DNA of 64,000 nt from Paenibacillus_F chitinolyticus_A (GTDB lineage Bacteria > Bacillota > Bacilli > Paenibacillales > NBRC-103111). The notes under the pieces are model-generated. The model made no database searches. It was not told the DNA's origin and saw only the letters and a program-made list of their open reading frames with translations. The translations under genes and the position numbers were made by a program. Where the stretch lies: positions 2,914,001 through 2,978,000 of the forward strand of contig NZ_CP173427.1 in the NCBI RefSeq assembly GCF_045038035.1, read 5' to 3'. Shown here one piece after another: positions 8,700 to 18,992 of the stretch (positions are counted from its first letter, which is position 1; each line of letters opens with the position of its first letter).

Positions 8700-11600
8700 A
8701 TGTTTCAACTGGATTTGCTGGATACCAAAAAAGACACATCCGGGAGGAAGGGACGGAGCGGGGGCTCCGTCTCCAATGTTTCCCTCAAAGATATTGCGAT
8801 TGTCGGGATATCCGCCAAGCTGCCGCGCGCGGAATCGCACGAAGCCTTCTGGGAGCTTCTGCGCAGCGGCAAGGACCTGGTAAGCGGGTTTCCGGATTCC
8901 CGTAAGGAGGAATTGAAGCCGTACTTGAGCCGCATGGAGGCGCAATACGGCTCCGTTTCCTTTTTTGACGGGGCGTATATCGAAGATATTTCAGGTTTTG
9001 ACTATTCTTTTTTCCGGCTTTCGCCCAAAGAAGCCTCGCTGATGAGTCCGGCGCAGCGTCTGTTCCTGCAGACGGCCTGGGGCGCGCTTGAAAATGCGGG
9101 GTACGGCGGAGATGCGCTGCATGGGTCGCGCACCGGCGTCTTTATCGGCTATAACGGGGACGCGCTGCATGATTACAAGCGAATCATCGAAGCGCTGGAC
9201 CCGGACGCTTTGTCCTTGGCGGCACCCGGCAATCTGAGCTCCATGATACCGAGCCGGATTTCGTATTTGCTTAATTTGCGCGGACCTGCGATCAGCGTGG
9301 ATACCGCCTGCTCCTCCTCGCTGGTCGCGGTTCATCTGGCCTGCCAATCGATCCGCAGCGGCGAATGCGAGGCGGCGATTGCCGGCAGCGTCAAAATTAA
9401 CGTGCTGCCACTGGATACCGGCATACGGCTTGGCATCGAGTCAAGCGACAACCGGGCGAGAACGTTCGACGACTCGGCGGACGGAACAGGCATCGGCGAC
9501 GGCGTGATTGCGCTGCTGCTGAAGCCGCTGTCCCGCGCGCAGGAGGACGGCGACCCTATTTATGCCGTCATCAAAGGCAGTGCGATGAATCAGGACGGCA
9601 GCTCGGTCGGCATTACCGCCCCGAACGCCCTCGCGCAGGAGGATGTCATCGCGCGCGCCTGGCAGGATGCGGACATTGATCCCGAAACGGTGACGTATAT
9701 GGAGGCGCACGGCACGGGAACCTCGCTGGGCGACCCGATCGAAATCGACGGGCTGACGCGCGCCTTCCGGAGATATACCGATAAACGTCAGTTTTGCGCC
9801 ATCGGCTCGCTGAAAACAAATATCGGTCATCTTGATCATGCCGCCGGTATTGCGGGGCTGCTCAAGGCGATCCTGTCGCTTGTCCACAAGCAGCTTCCGC
9901 CAACGCTTCATTACCGCTCGCCGAACCGCAACATTTCGTTTGTGGATTCGCCCGTTTATGTCAATGACGAATTGACGACATGGGAGACGAACGGCGAAGC
10001 AAGAAGATGCGGAGTAAGCGCGTTCGGCATGAGCGGGACCAATTGCCATGTTGTCCTGGAAGAGGCTCCCGCCGGGAGGCCTTCGGGTCGTTCGGACAGA
10101 ATGGAGCTGTTCTGCTTGTCGGCGCATAGCATGACGGCGCTGGAGCGGCTCGTGCTGCTGATGCGTGATTGGGCTGATCGGCATCGCGGCGATGAGAGCC
10201 GCAGCCTGGCCGACCTTTGCTATACCTTAGCCGTCGGTCGGGGAGCCCATCGGTATCGCCTGGCGATTGCTGTAAGCGGCTGGGAAGAGCTTGCCCAGAG
10301 CTTGCATGCCGCAGCCGAAAAAGGCCTTACCGGCCTTACGCTCCCGAACGTCCGCTTCGGGACGGCGGATTCGGCCGCGGCCGGGAATATGCGGCAGCAA
10401 CCCGTTCCAAACGAACGGGGAATGGAAGCGCTGGAGCTGGGCCAACGTTACGTGGGCGGATACGAGATCGACTGGAAGGCGATCTACCTGGGACAGCGCC
10501 GAAAGCGGCTGCCGCTTCCGACGTATCCATTCGATTCTCACCGCTGCTGGGTGGAGGAGGCGCGCCCCGGAGCGACGCTTCATACGCCATTTGCGGCCTG
10601 GAGCGGATATTCGCTCGGTGTAGATATTCCCGAGGAGCTTCGGCAAGAAATGAACGAGACGTTTGCCAGATGGCAATCCGCACTGGAGCGGAGCGGCGGG
10701 ATGACGAGTCAGCGCCGCCGCGGCGTTGCGTTAACCGGGGAGCGCTCCGGCCTGGAATGGGAGCAGCATGTCGCAGATGTCTGGGGAGAGCTGCTCGGTT
10801 ACGACGAATTGCCTGCGGATGCCGGGTTTTATGAGCTGGGCGGAGATTCCATTATTGCGCTCAAAATTGTAAATCGGCTCAGCGAGCTTGCGGGCGTCCG
10901 CATTCAGGCGGCTGATTTGCTGGGGCATGCGGATCTGCCTTCGTTCACGGCGCTGATCGAGCGGCGGCTCAGGGAGAGCGGCGCGGCGACAGCGCAAAGA
11001 AAGAACGCCCGGCACAACGGGCAAGGAACGGACGTTTGGAACGGCGGACACGAGGCGGCCTGCGGTCATGACGGGCAAGCGGCGGCCGACGAGCTTGAAG
11101 GAGCAGAAGCGTCCGTCGGGCATGTCGGGCCTTTGACCGGCCAAGCGCCCGATTCTTTGGGCGATACGATGGAACCGATTCCAAAGGCGGCCCGGCAAGA
11201 GCATTACCCGGTTTCATCGCCGCAGAAACGCATGTATTTGCAGCAGGAGGCGATGCCGGATGATCGCAGCTACAATTTGCCCGAATTGCTGCACTTGGAC
11301 GGGGCTATTGATGCAGACCGGCTGGAGGCCGTCCTGCAAGCCATCGTAGAACGTCACGAGACGCTTCGCACCACCTTCCACGTCATCGACGGAGAGATCA
11401 GGCAGCGCATTCACGCCGCCGTTCCTTTCCGCCTGATTCGCATGGAGGCCGACGAAGCGGAAGCGGACGGCGTGCTGCAAAGCTTGTTCCGGCCGTTCAG
11501 GCTCGATACGGCTCCGCTGCTCCGCGCAGCCTTGCTGACGCTGGGGCCGGAGCGCCATGTGCTGTTTCTTGATATGCATCATATTGCATCCGACGGCATG

Positions 11601-14600
11601 TCGGCGGGAATTCTTTTGTCCGACCTGATGACTTTATATCAGGGCGGTTCGTTGCCGCCGCTGCCGCTGCAATACAAGGATTATGCGGTATGGCAGGAGA
11701 GCAGGCCGCTCTCCGGGAACGCCGAACGGTATTGGCGCGAGCAATGCAGGGGAGACTGGCCGCTGCTTGCGCTTCCGACCGATGCCCCGCGTCCGCCCGT
11801 CAAAGGAAGTCGCGGCGAAACGTTCGACGTGTACGTCGAGGCCGGTTTGACGGCGGCGGTGCGCAGCCTCGCGGCCGAATCGGGAACGACTCCGTTTATG
11901 GTGCTGCTATCGGCGTATTACACTTTCCTCGCCCACTATACGGGGGCCGAGGACATTGCAGTCGGCACGCCGATTGCGGGACGGAACAGGCGCGAGCTGG
12001 AAGCGATCGCGGGCATGTTTACCGGCACGCTGGCGCTGCGTGCTTATCCGCGCGCGGACAAGCCGTTCAGAGTCTTTTTGTCCGAAGTGAAAGAGATGGC
12101 GACCGGGGCTTACGCCCACGCCGATTATCCATTCGAGGAAATCGCGCAATGGATGGACAGAAGGGACGCCAGCCGGAGTCCGCTGTTCGACACGATGTTC
12201 ATCATGCAAAACCTGGGTATTCCAAACGCTTCGTCAGCGGGATTGTCGTATCGGCACCGGCGCTTTGAGCATGGCACAGCCAAATACGATTTGATGATTC
12301 AGGCTGTGGAGAATGGTGCGGAATTGCGGCTTGTCGTGGAATATAATGCCGATTTGTTTCACCGCGCGACAGCCGAGCGGTTCATGCGGCATTATGTGCA
12401 GCTGCTGCGCAGCGTGACGCACTGTCCCGACGCCGCGCTCGGCGAAGCGGAGATGCTGACGGAGGAGGAGCGCCTGCACATGCTGGCGCTGGGGAGACGC
12501 GAAGCGGAATTTCCGCCGCCTCGCTGTCTGCATGATTGCTTCAAGGAACAGGCGGAGGCCGTTCCGGGCCTCCCGGCCGTATCTTGCGGCGGTGAATCCA
12601 TGACCTATCGGGAGCTGGATCGCCGCACCGATGCGCTGGCGCGAACCTTGCGCGCCAAAGGAGTGGGACGCGGCAGCATCGTCGGCATCATGGCGGAGCG
12701 CTCCATCCCCATGCTGACCGCTATGCTCGCCGTTATGAAAGCCGGAGGCGCTTATATGCCTGTAGATCCGCATTACCCCGGGGAGCGCATCCGCTATATG
12801 CTGGAGGACAGCGGCGCGGAGCTGGTATTCGCGGACGGCGCGCGTTCCGGAGCCGCGGCCGACGTGCCGGCCTCCTTGCAGGTGCTGGACATTGCGGATG
12901 AGACGCTGTTCTCCGGCGGAGACGATGCCACCGTATGGCCGCAGGACGCCGCCGATCCGATGTATGTCATCTATACCTCCGGTTCTACGGGTCAGCCGAA
13001 GGGCGTCATTGTGCCGCACCGCAGCTTTTACAATTTCGGACATTCGCTAAGGACGTTTTTCGACGGACAATACGGGGAGAGAGACAGATGCCTCAGCCTG
13101 ACCAATATTTCGTTTGATGTCAGTGTAGCGGAGCTGTTTATGCCGCTTATGTTCGGGGCTTGCACGGTGCTTTACCCGGAGCCGAAATTGCTCGATCCGC
13201 GGCGAATTGCCAAGGTGATTGAAGAAGAGCGGATTACATTCGCTTATCTGCCGCCGTCCTTGCTGAAAGAGGTTGCGCGGATGCTGGAGCAATCGGCTTC
13301 CGAGATTACGCTGGACAAAATGCTCGTTGGCGTAGAGCCGATTAAAGACGAAACGCTGGAGCTGTATACGAAGCTTAATCCCGAAATTCGGATTATGAAC
13401 GGCTACGGCCCGACGGAGGCGACGGTTTGCTCCAATATGTACGCATACAAGCCGGGCGCTTATCAAGGCGGCTATGTGCCGATTGGCGGGCCGATGCACA
13501 ATGTCGAAATTTATATATTCGGCTATGGCGCCCAGCTTGCCCCTATCGGTGCAGCCGGGGAGCTGTATATTGCCGGCAGCGGCCTTGCCGACGGTTATGT
13601 GAACAAGCCGGATATGACAGCGGAGCGCTTTTTGCCGCATCCGTACCGCGAGGGGCGCTTCATGTATCGCACAGGCGATATCGCAAAGTGGCTGCCGGAC
13701 GGCAACGCGATGTATGAGGACCGGGCCGACCAACAGGTAAAAATCAGAGGCGTGCGGATTGAAATGAACGAGGTTCGCTCGCAATTGATTTCCCTTCCCG
13801 AGGTAGAGGATGCGGTTGTGACCGTCCGCGAGCAGGCAAACGGCGACAAGGAGCTCTGCGCATATGTGGTCGCTTCCGACAAGCTCCCTTCACGGGAATG
13901 GCGAAGAAAGCTGAAAGACAAGCTGCCGGAGGCGATGATTCCGGCCTATATCGCGGCGATTGACGAGATCCCGCTGACGCCGAACGGCAAAGTGGACCGG
14001 CGCGCCTTGCCGGAGCCGGAACTCGGGCTTCGGGAGCGGGGAAATCCCGTGCTGCCGCGAGACGGGCTGGAAGAGCGCGTCGCCGCCATTTGGGAGGAAG
14101 TGCTTGGCGATACTGCCGGGCCAATCGGCATTCACGATGACTTTTTCGAGCTTGGCGGCCACTCCTTGAAGGCTGCCGTGCTGGCGGGCAAGCTGCAGCA
14201 GGCGACGGGCGCCCTGGTTCCGCTCAGCCTGATATTCGAGCTTACCTCCATTGCGGAAATGGCCGCGTGGCTGAATGAGCGGGACGGCACCGCCGCGGCG
14301 GCCGAGCCGATTCCGAAGGCGGAGCGCCGCAAGTGGTATCCGATGTCGCGCGCCCAGCGCCGCCAATATATGATGGAGATGCTGGCCGGAGACGCCGCCA
14401 TGTATCACGTGCCGTTCGCGCTCCGCTTGCAGGGCAGGCTGGATACGGCGCGGCTGGAAGACGCGTTTACGGCGTTGATCGGCCGCCACGAAAGCTTGCG
14501 GACGACCTTCCATATGACAAAGGACGAGTTCAGGCAAACGGTTCATCCGCCGTATGCGTTTAAGATGGAGGCGCTGGACTCTGAAGCGTTGACCGGGGAC

Positions 14601-17600
14601 AAAGCGCTGCGGGGAGCGCCGCCTGACGCCGCCGAGCTGACGAGGCTGATGGAAGTTTTCCGGCGCCCGTTCCAACTGGACAAGCTGCCTTTGCTGCGGG
14701 CGGGACTGCTGCGGCTGAATGAGGAAGACCATCTGCTGCTGCTGGATGTTCATCACATTATTACGGACGGCGTATCCTCCGGTTTGCTGGTGAATGAGCT
14801 GTCGCAGCTGTATGCCGGACAAACGCTGCCGGAGCTGCGCGTGCAATACAGCGATTATGCGGTATGGCAGGAAGCCGGATTTGCAAATGCCGTTTATGCG
14901 GAGCATGAGCGGTACTGGATGGAAACCTTCGAAGGCAAGATTTCTGTGCTGGAGCTGCCGACGGATCGGCCGCGCCCGTCTCTGCCGAGCTATAAGGGCC
15001 GCCGCCATTCGTTCCGGCTGGACGCGCGGACAACGGCGGAGGCGCGAAAGCTGGCGCGGGAAGCGAAGACGACGCTGTATACGGTGCTGCTGGGCGCTTT
15101 TGCCGCGATGCTGGCCAAATACAGCGGGCAGGCCGAAGTGATTGTGGGCACTCCCGCCGCCGGCAGGGAGCATGCCGATACGCATGGCATGATCGGCATG
15201 TTCGTCAACACGCTGGCGCTGCGGACAAGGCCGGAAAGAGGCAAGACGGTACGGACCTATATGGCGGAGCTGCATAACCATGTCGTAGAGGCGCTTTCGC
15301 GCCAGACGTATCCTTTCGAGGAGCTGGTCGAAGCGCTGAAGGCAGATAGCGACCGAAGCCGCAATCCTTTGTTTGACGCCATGTTTATCTTGCAAAATAT
15401 GGACCGGGCGGTGACGGAAGCAGGCGGCGTCGTCTTTGGTGAAATGCCGTTCGAGGCGGGTACAAGCAAGTTCGACCTGACTCTGGAAGCGGTGGAACGG
15501 GAAGCGGAAATCGAACTTCAACTGGAATACGCCACGGATTTGTTTCATGAGGAAACCGCGCGACGCATGGCGGAAAGCTATACCGTACTCGTGCGGGAGA
15601 TATGCAGATCTCGTGATCGAACGGTCGGCGAGCTTGAGCTGATGAGTGATAGCGAGCGGGAGCAATTGCTGGCTCTGTTGGCCGGAGGAAGCATACCGGT
15701 ACAGGTTGCAAGTAGAGAGGGGAGCAACGGTAGGATGGAAATTCGAGCTGAAAAAGGCACGACGGACCGGCAAGGAGACGCTGCGACGGCTTCCGCGCAA
15801 GCAACGGCGGAATGGATGGGGTTCGTGCAGGAAGTGGAACGCCAGGCGGCGCGCACGCCGGATGCGGCGGCGATTCAATTCGGCTCGGAGACGGTGACGT
15901 ACGCCGAGCTGAACGAACGCGCGAATCGGCTTGCCCATTCCCTGCGCGCGAAGGGTGTGGGACCTGATCGCATTGTCGCGCTGATGGCGTCCCGCAGCCC
16001 GCTGCTGCTTGTCGGCATTTTGGGTGTACTGAAAGCCGGAGGCGCCTATGTCGCTATTGATCCCGCTTACCCGAAAGAGAGGATCGACTGGATGCTTGAG
16101 GATTGCGGCGAAGCGCTTCTGCTGACGGAAAAAGCATATGCAGGAGTCGTAACGAGAGCCGTTGCCGAGTGGTATCTGGACGATCCGGAGCTGTATGCGG
16201 CGGACAGAGGCAATCCGGAGCTTGTCCATAAGCCGGACCATTTGGCGTATGTGCTGTATACGTCGGGCTCGACCGGGCGTCCCAAAGGAGTGATGATCGA
16301 GCATCGCGGGCTTGTGCATTTCATCAGCGGCTTCCGAAACCGGATTCCTTTTGAGAAGGGCCAAAGCATTCTGGCGATGGCATCGGCCTCCTTTGATATT
16401 TTTGTCGTTGAAAATCTGCTTCCGCTCACGCTGGGTATGCGGATTGTACTCGCGAGCGATGAGGAACGGGGCGACGCCGCCTTGCTGCAAGGCCTGATCG
16501 ACGCGCACGGCGTCGATGTGCTGCAAATTACGCCGTCGCGCTTCAAATGGTGGATGAATCAGCGAGGCGAAACGGACGGCTTGCAAAAGCTGCGCCTATT
16601 GATGATCGGGGCGGAGCCGATGACGGCCGATGTGCTCGGCAGGCTGCGCGCCGCTACCGGAGCCAGATTGTTTAATTTGTACGGTCCGACGGAGACGACG
16701 GTGTGGACCTCAATCCGGGAAGTGACCGAAGGCGAGGACATTTCGATCGGCACGCCGATCGAAGGTTCCGTCATGATGGTGCTTGACGAAGGACTGAAGC
16801 TGCAGCCGACAGGCGTGACGGGCGAAATATGCATCGGCGGGCCGGGCGTCGGGCGCGGGTATCTCAGCCATCCCGAATGGGATGTCGCTTTTGTGCCGAA
16901 TCCGTATGCGCCGGGCGAACGCATGTATCGCACGGGCGACCTTGGGCGCAGGCTAGAAAATGGAGAGTTTGCCTATGCGGGACGCCGCGATTTCCAGGTA
17001 AAAATCAGGGGCCACCGGATTGAAATCGGCGAAATCGAGCAGCTCCTGCTTCGCCATGAGCAGGTGAAGGAAACGGTAGTCACCGCGTTCCAGGAAGAGG
17101 ATGGCGAATATGCTCTTTGTGCGTATGTCGTCATGCAGAACGCCGCGGCAGCGGATGCGGAACCGGACGGCGCCGCCTCATCCGGCCGGTTGACCGCGCA
17201 GCTGCGCGAATATCTCGGGGACAAGCTGCCTTCTTATATGATTCCGGCCTTCATGGTCGTTCTGGAGGCGATTCCGCTTACGCCAACGGGCAAAATCGAC
17301 AGAAGGGCGCTGCCGAAGCCGGGACCGACCGACGCGGGCAAACGCGAGCTTGTTCCGCTGTCGACGGATACCGAGCGCAAGCTGGCGGAGATTTGGAAGG
17401 AGCTGCTCGGTACGGATGCGATCAGCGCCAAGGACAGCTTTTTCGAGCTGGGCGGTCACTCCCTGAAGGCGGCGGGCATGATCAGCCGCATTGCGGAACG
17501 CTTTGGCATCCAAATTCCGCTGCGCGATATTTTTATGAATCCTACGCTTGAAGGTTTAGCCGCCCATCTGGACACTAGCGGAACCGTGGCGGCCGCGCGC

Positions 17601-18959
17601 ATTCCGAAGCAGCCGGAGCGCGAGCATTACCCAATGTCGAGGGCACAGCGCCGCCAATTTATGATGGGGCTGATCTCGGGCGAGGCAACGATGTACCATG
17701 TGCCGTTTGCCGTGCATATGCAAGGCAAGCTCGATGTGGAGCGGCTGGAGGAAGCTTTCCTTGTGGTGATGAACCGCCATGAATCGCTCAGAACGACGTT
17801 CCATCACGAGGAGGATGAGTTCCGCCAGCGCGTGCATGCCGAGCCGATATTTACGCTGGAGCGAGGCGCCAGACTGAGAATGGCGGCGGGCAAGCTGCTC
17901 GCGGAAGGCGGAGACGAAGGATTGTTCGACGGTATCAGCGCGCTGATGGAGCGCTTTATCCGTCCGTTTGATCTCGGCAGTCTCCCGCTGTTCCGGGCAG
18001 GATTGGTTCCGCTGGGCGAAGAGCGACATCTGCTTCTGCTGGACTTTCATCATATTATTACGGACGGCGTCTCCGTCAGCGTCCTGCTGCGGGAACTGAC
18101 CACTTTGTACGGCGGCGGCGAACTGCCGGATCTGGATATCCAGTACCGGGACTACACGGTATGGCAGGAAGAAAAAATCGGCAGCGATGCCTATAGGGGA
18201 CAGGAGCGCTACTGGCTGGAGGCGTTTGAAGGGGAGCTGCCGACGCTGGAGCTCAAGCCGGCCTTGCCGAGACCGGAACTTCAAAACTTCGAGGGCGGTC
18301 TGATTGATTTCATACTGGATGAGGAGCTGACGCTCAAAATCAAAGCGTTTGCGCGCGAGCGCGGCACGACGTTGTATACGGTACTGCTCGGGGCTTATTC
18401 GATGCTGCTGAGCAAATGGAGCGGTGAGGAGGATATCATTATCGGCACGCCGGTAGCGGGCCGCAATCATGCGCAGCTGGAAGGGCTGATCGGGATGTTC
18501 GTCAATACGGTCGCGATTCGTAGCTTCCCTGAATCGTACCGGACCGTTGGCGATTATTTGTCCGAGCTGCATGAGGATGTGCTGCGGGCGCTGGAGCACC
18601 AGGATTATCCCTTCGAGGATTTGGTGCAAAAGCTGGGAATCGAACAGGACCGCAGCCGCAATCCGTTGTTCGATACGATGTTTATTTTGCAAAATATCGA
18701 TCGCGTCGCTTACCGTTCGGGCGGCATTGAATTCGAGCCCAAGGAGTTCGATCCGGGCGTCAGCAAATTCGATTTGACGCTTGAAGCGGCGGAGCTGGAT
18801 GGCAGAATCCGCTTTGCGCTGGAATATGCGACTAGTCTTTTCCGCGAAGAGACCGCCCTGGCGCTGACTGATGATTATACGGCGATCATACACGCGCTGG
18901 TCGAAGACGGAGCAAGCAAAAAAATCAGTGCCGTGATTGCGGCAAGCAAGCTTGCTTGA
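8700..18959 (+). CDS. Hybrid trans-AT PKS-NRPS: KS-linker-T-C-A-T-C-A(Gly)-T-C
   Basis: A 3419-residue megasynthase. Order: KS about 28-455 with Cys204 (DTACSS), His337 (EAHGTG) and His377 (NIGH), all intact; a flanking region about 470-625 ending in LPTYPF, typical after KS domains that use a separate acyltransferase; T with Ser717; C with H960-H961xxxD965-G966; A about 1290-1780; T with Ser1822; C with H2018-H2019; A about 2390-2870; T with Ser2921; and a final complete C with H3117-H3118. There is no AT, ketoreductase, epimerase or thioesterase. The first A pocket reads DVAYLGGVCK, which I cannot assign. The second reads DIVQMGLVWK, close to the glycine code DILQLGLIWK. The KS would extend the Ser-Ser chain by one malonyl unit, leaving a beta-keto group unless it is processed in trans. 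Ending in a C domain implies release onto a free amine, or further transfer to an enzyme not seen here. Confidence 0.95.
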   Translation: MFQLDLLDTKKDTSGRKGRSGGSVSNVSLKDIAIVGISAKLPRAESHEAFWELLRSGKDLVSGFPDSRKEELKPYLSRMEAQYGSVSFFDGAYIEDISGFDYSFFRLSPKEASLMSPAQRLFLQTAWGALENAGYGGDALHGSRTGVFIGYNGDALHDYKRIIEALDPDALSLAAPGNLSSMIPSRISYLLNLRGPAISVDTACSSSLVAVHLACQSIRSGECEAAIAGSVKINVLPLDTGIRLGIESSDNRARTFDDSADGTGIGDGVIALLLKPLSRAQEDGDPIYAVIKGSAMNQDGSSVGITAPNALAQEDVIARAWQDADIDPETVTYMEAHGTGTSLGDPIEIDGLTRAFRRYTDKRQFCAIGSLKTNIGHLDHAAGIAGLLKAILSLVHKQLPPTLHYRSPNRNISFVDSPVYVNDELTTWETNGEARRCGVSAFGMSGTNCHVVLEEAPAGRPSGRSDRMELFCLSAHSMTALERLVLLMRDWADRHRGDESRSLADLCYTLAVGRGAHRYRLAIAVSGWEELAQSLHAAAEKGLTGLTLPNVRFGTADSAAAGNMRQQPVPNERGMEALELGQRYVGGYEIDWKAIYLGQRRKRLPLPTYPFDSHRCWVEEARPGATLHTPFAAWSGYSLGVDIPEELRQEMNETFARWQSALERSGGMTSQRRRGVALTGERSGLEWEQHVADVWGELLGYDELPADAGFYELGGDSIIALKIVNRLSELAGVRIQAADLLGHADLPSFTALIERRLRESGAATAQRKNARHNGQGTDVWNGGHEAACGHDGQAAADELEGAEASVGHVGPLTGQAPDSLGDTMEPIPKAARQEHYPVSSPQKRMYLQQEAMPDDRSYNLPELLHLDGAIDADRLEAVLQAIVERHETLRTTFHVIDGEIRQRIHAAVPFRLIRMEADEAEADGVLQSLFRPFRLDTAPLLRAALLTLGPERHVLFLDMHHIASDGMSAGILLSDLMTLYQGGSLPPLPLQYKDYAVWQESRPLSGNAERYWREQCRGDWPLLALPTDAPRPPVKGSRGETFDVYVEAGLTAAVRSLAAESGTTPFMVLLSAYYTFLAHYTGAEDIAVGTPIAGRNRRELEAIAGMFTGTLALRAYPRADKPFRVFLSEVKEMATGAYAHADYPFEEIAQWMDRRDASRSPLFDTMFIMQNLGIPNASSAGLSYRHRRFEHGTAKYDLMIQAVENGAELRLVVEYNADLFHRATAERFMRHYVQLLRSVTHCPDAALGEAEMLTEEERLHMLALGRREAEFPPPRCLHDCFKEQAEAVPGLPAVSCGGESMTYRELDRRTDALARTLRAKGVGRGSIVGIMAERSIPMLTAMLAVMKAGGAYMPVDPHYPGERIRYMLEDSGAELVFADGARSGAAADVPASLQVLDIADETLFSGGDDATVWPQDAADPMYVIYTSGSTGQPKGVIVPHRSFYNFGHSLRTFFDGQYGERDRCLSLTNISFDVSVAELFMPLMFGACTVLYPEPKLLDPRRIAKVIEEERITFAYLPPSLLKEVARMLEQSASEITLDKMLVGVEPIKDETLELYTKLNPEIRIMNGYGPTEATVCSNMYAYKPGAYQGGYVPIGGPMHNVEIYIFGYGAQLAPIGAAGELYIAGSGLADGYVNKPDMTAERFLPHPYREGRFMYRTGDIAKWLPDGNAMYEDRADQQVKIRGVRIEMNEVRSQLISLPEVEDAVVTVREQANGDKELCAYVVASDKLPSREWRRKLKDKLPEAMIPAYIAAIDEIPLTPNGKVDRRALPEPELGLRERGNPVLPRDGLEERVAAIWEEVLGDTAGPIGIHDDFFELGGHSLKAAVLAGKLQQATGALVPLSLIFELTSIAEMAAWLNERDGTAAAAEPIPKAERRKWYPMSRAQRRQYMMEMLAGDAAMYHVPFALRLQGRLDTARLEDAFTALIGRHESLRTTFHMTKDEFRQTVHPPYAFKMEALDSEALTGDKALRGAPPDAAELTRLMEVFRRPFQLDKLPLLRAGLLRLNEEDHLLLLDVHHIITDGVSSGLLVNELSQLYAGQTLPELRVQYSDYAVWQEAGFANAVYAEHERYWMETFEGKISVLELPTDRPRPSLPSYKGRRHSFRLDARTTAEARKLAREAKTTLYTVLLGAFAAMLAKYSGQAEVIVGTPAAGREHADTHGMIGMFVNTLALRTRPERGKTVRTYMAELHNHVVEALSRQTYPFEELVEALKADSDRSRNPLFDAMFILQNMDRAVTEAGGVVFGEMPFEAGTSKFDLTLEAVEREAEIELQLEYATDLFHEETARRMAESYTVLVREICRSRDRTVGELELMSDSEREQLLALLAGGSIPVQVASREGSNGRMEIRAEKGTTDRQGDAATASAQATAEWMGFVQEVERQAARTPDAAAIQFGSETVTYAELNERANRLAHSLRAKGVGPDRIVALMASRSPLLLVGILGVLKAGGAYVAIDPAYPKERIDWMLEDCGEALLLTEKAYAGVVTRAVAEWYLDDPELYAADRGNPELVHKPDHLAYVLYTSGSTGRPKGVMIEHRGLVHFISGFRNRIPFEKGQSILAMASASFDIFVVENLLPLTLGMRIVLASDEERGDAALLQGLIDAHGVDVLQITPSRFKWWMNQRGETDGLQKLRLLMIGAEPMTADVLGRLRAATGARLFNLYGPTETTVWTSIREVTEGEDISIGTPIEGSVMMVLDEGLKLQPTGVTGEICIGGPGVGRGYLSHPEWDVAFVPNPYAPGERMYRTGDLGRRLENGEFAYAGRRDFQVKIRGHRIEIGEIEQLLLRHEQVKETVVTAFQEEDGEYALCAYVVMQNAAAADAEPDGAASSGRLTAQLREYLGDKLPSYMIPAFMVVLEAIPLTPTGKIDRRALPKPGPTDAGKRELVPLSTDTERKLAEIWKELLGTDAISAKDSFFELGGHSLKAAGMISRIAERFGIQIPLRDIFMNPTLEGLAAHLDTSGTVAAARIPKQPEREHYPMSRAQRRQFMMGLISGEATMYHVPFAVHMQGKLDVERLEEAFLVVMNRHESLRTTFHHEEDEFRQRVHAEPIFTLERGARLRMAAGKLLAEGGDEGLFDGISALMERFIRPFDLGSLPLFRAGLVPLGEERHLLLLDFHHIITDGVSVSVLLRELTTLYGGGELPDLDIQYRDYTVWQEEKIGSDAYRGQERYWLEAFEGELPTLELKPALPRPELQNFEGGLIDFILDEELTLKIKAFARERGTTLYTVLLGAYSMLLSKWSGEEDIIIGTPVAGRNHAQLEGLIGMFVNTVAIRSFPESYRTVGDYLSELHEDVLRALEHQDYPFEDLVQKLGIEQDRSRNPLFDTMFILQNIDRVAYRSGGIEFEPKEFDPGVSKFDLTLEAAELDGRIRFALEYATSLFREETALALTDDYTAIIHALVEDGASKKISAVIAASKLA

Positions 18960-18992
18960 ACCAACATTCTGAGCTTAAGGAGGCGGCGAACG

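Noticed and set aside
13890..16586. An 898-codon open frame on the minus strand, and others at 17556-18893 and 1174-2208
   Set aside because: They mirror the GC-rich megasynthase genes, have basic, low-complexity products and no ribosome sites; frames opposite high-GC coding DNA stay open by chance.
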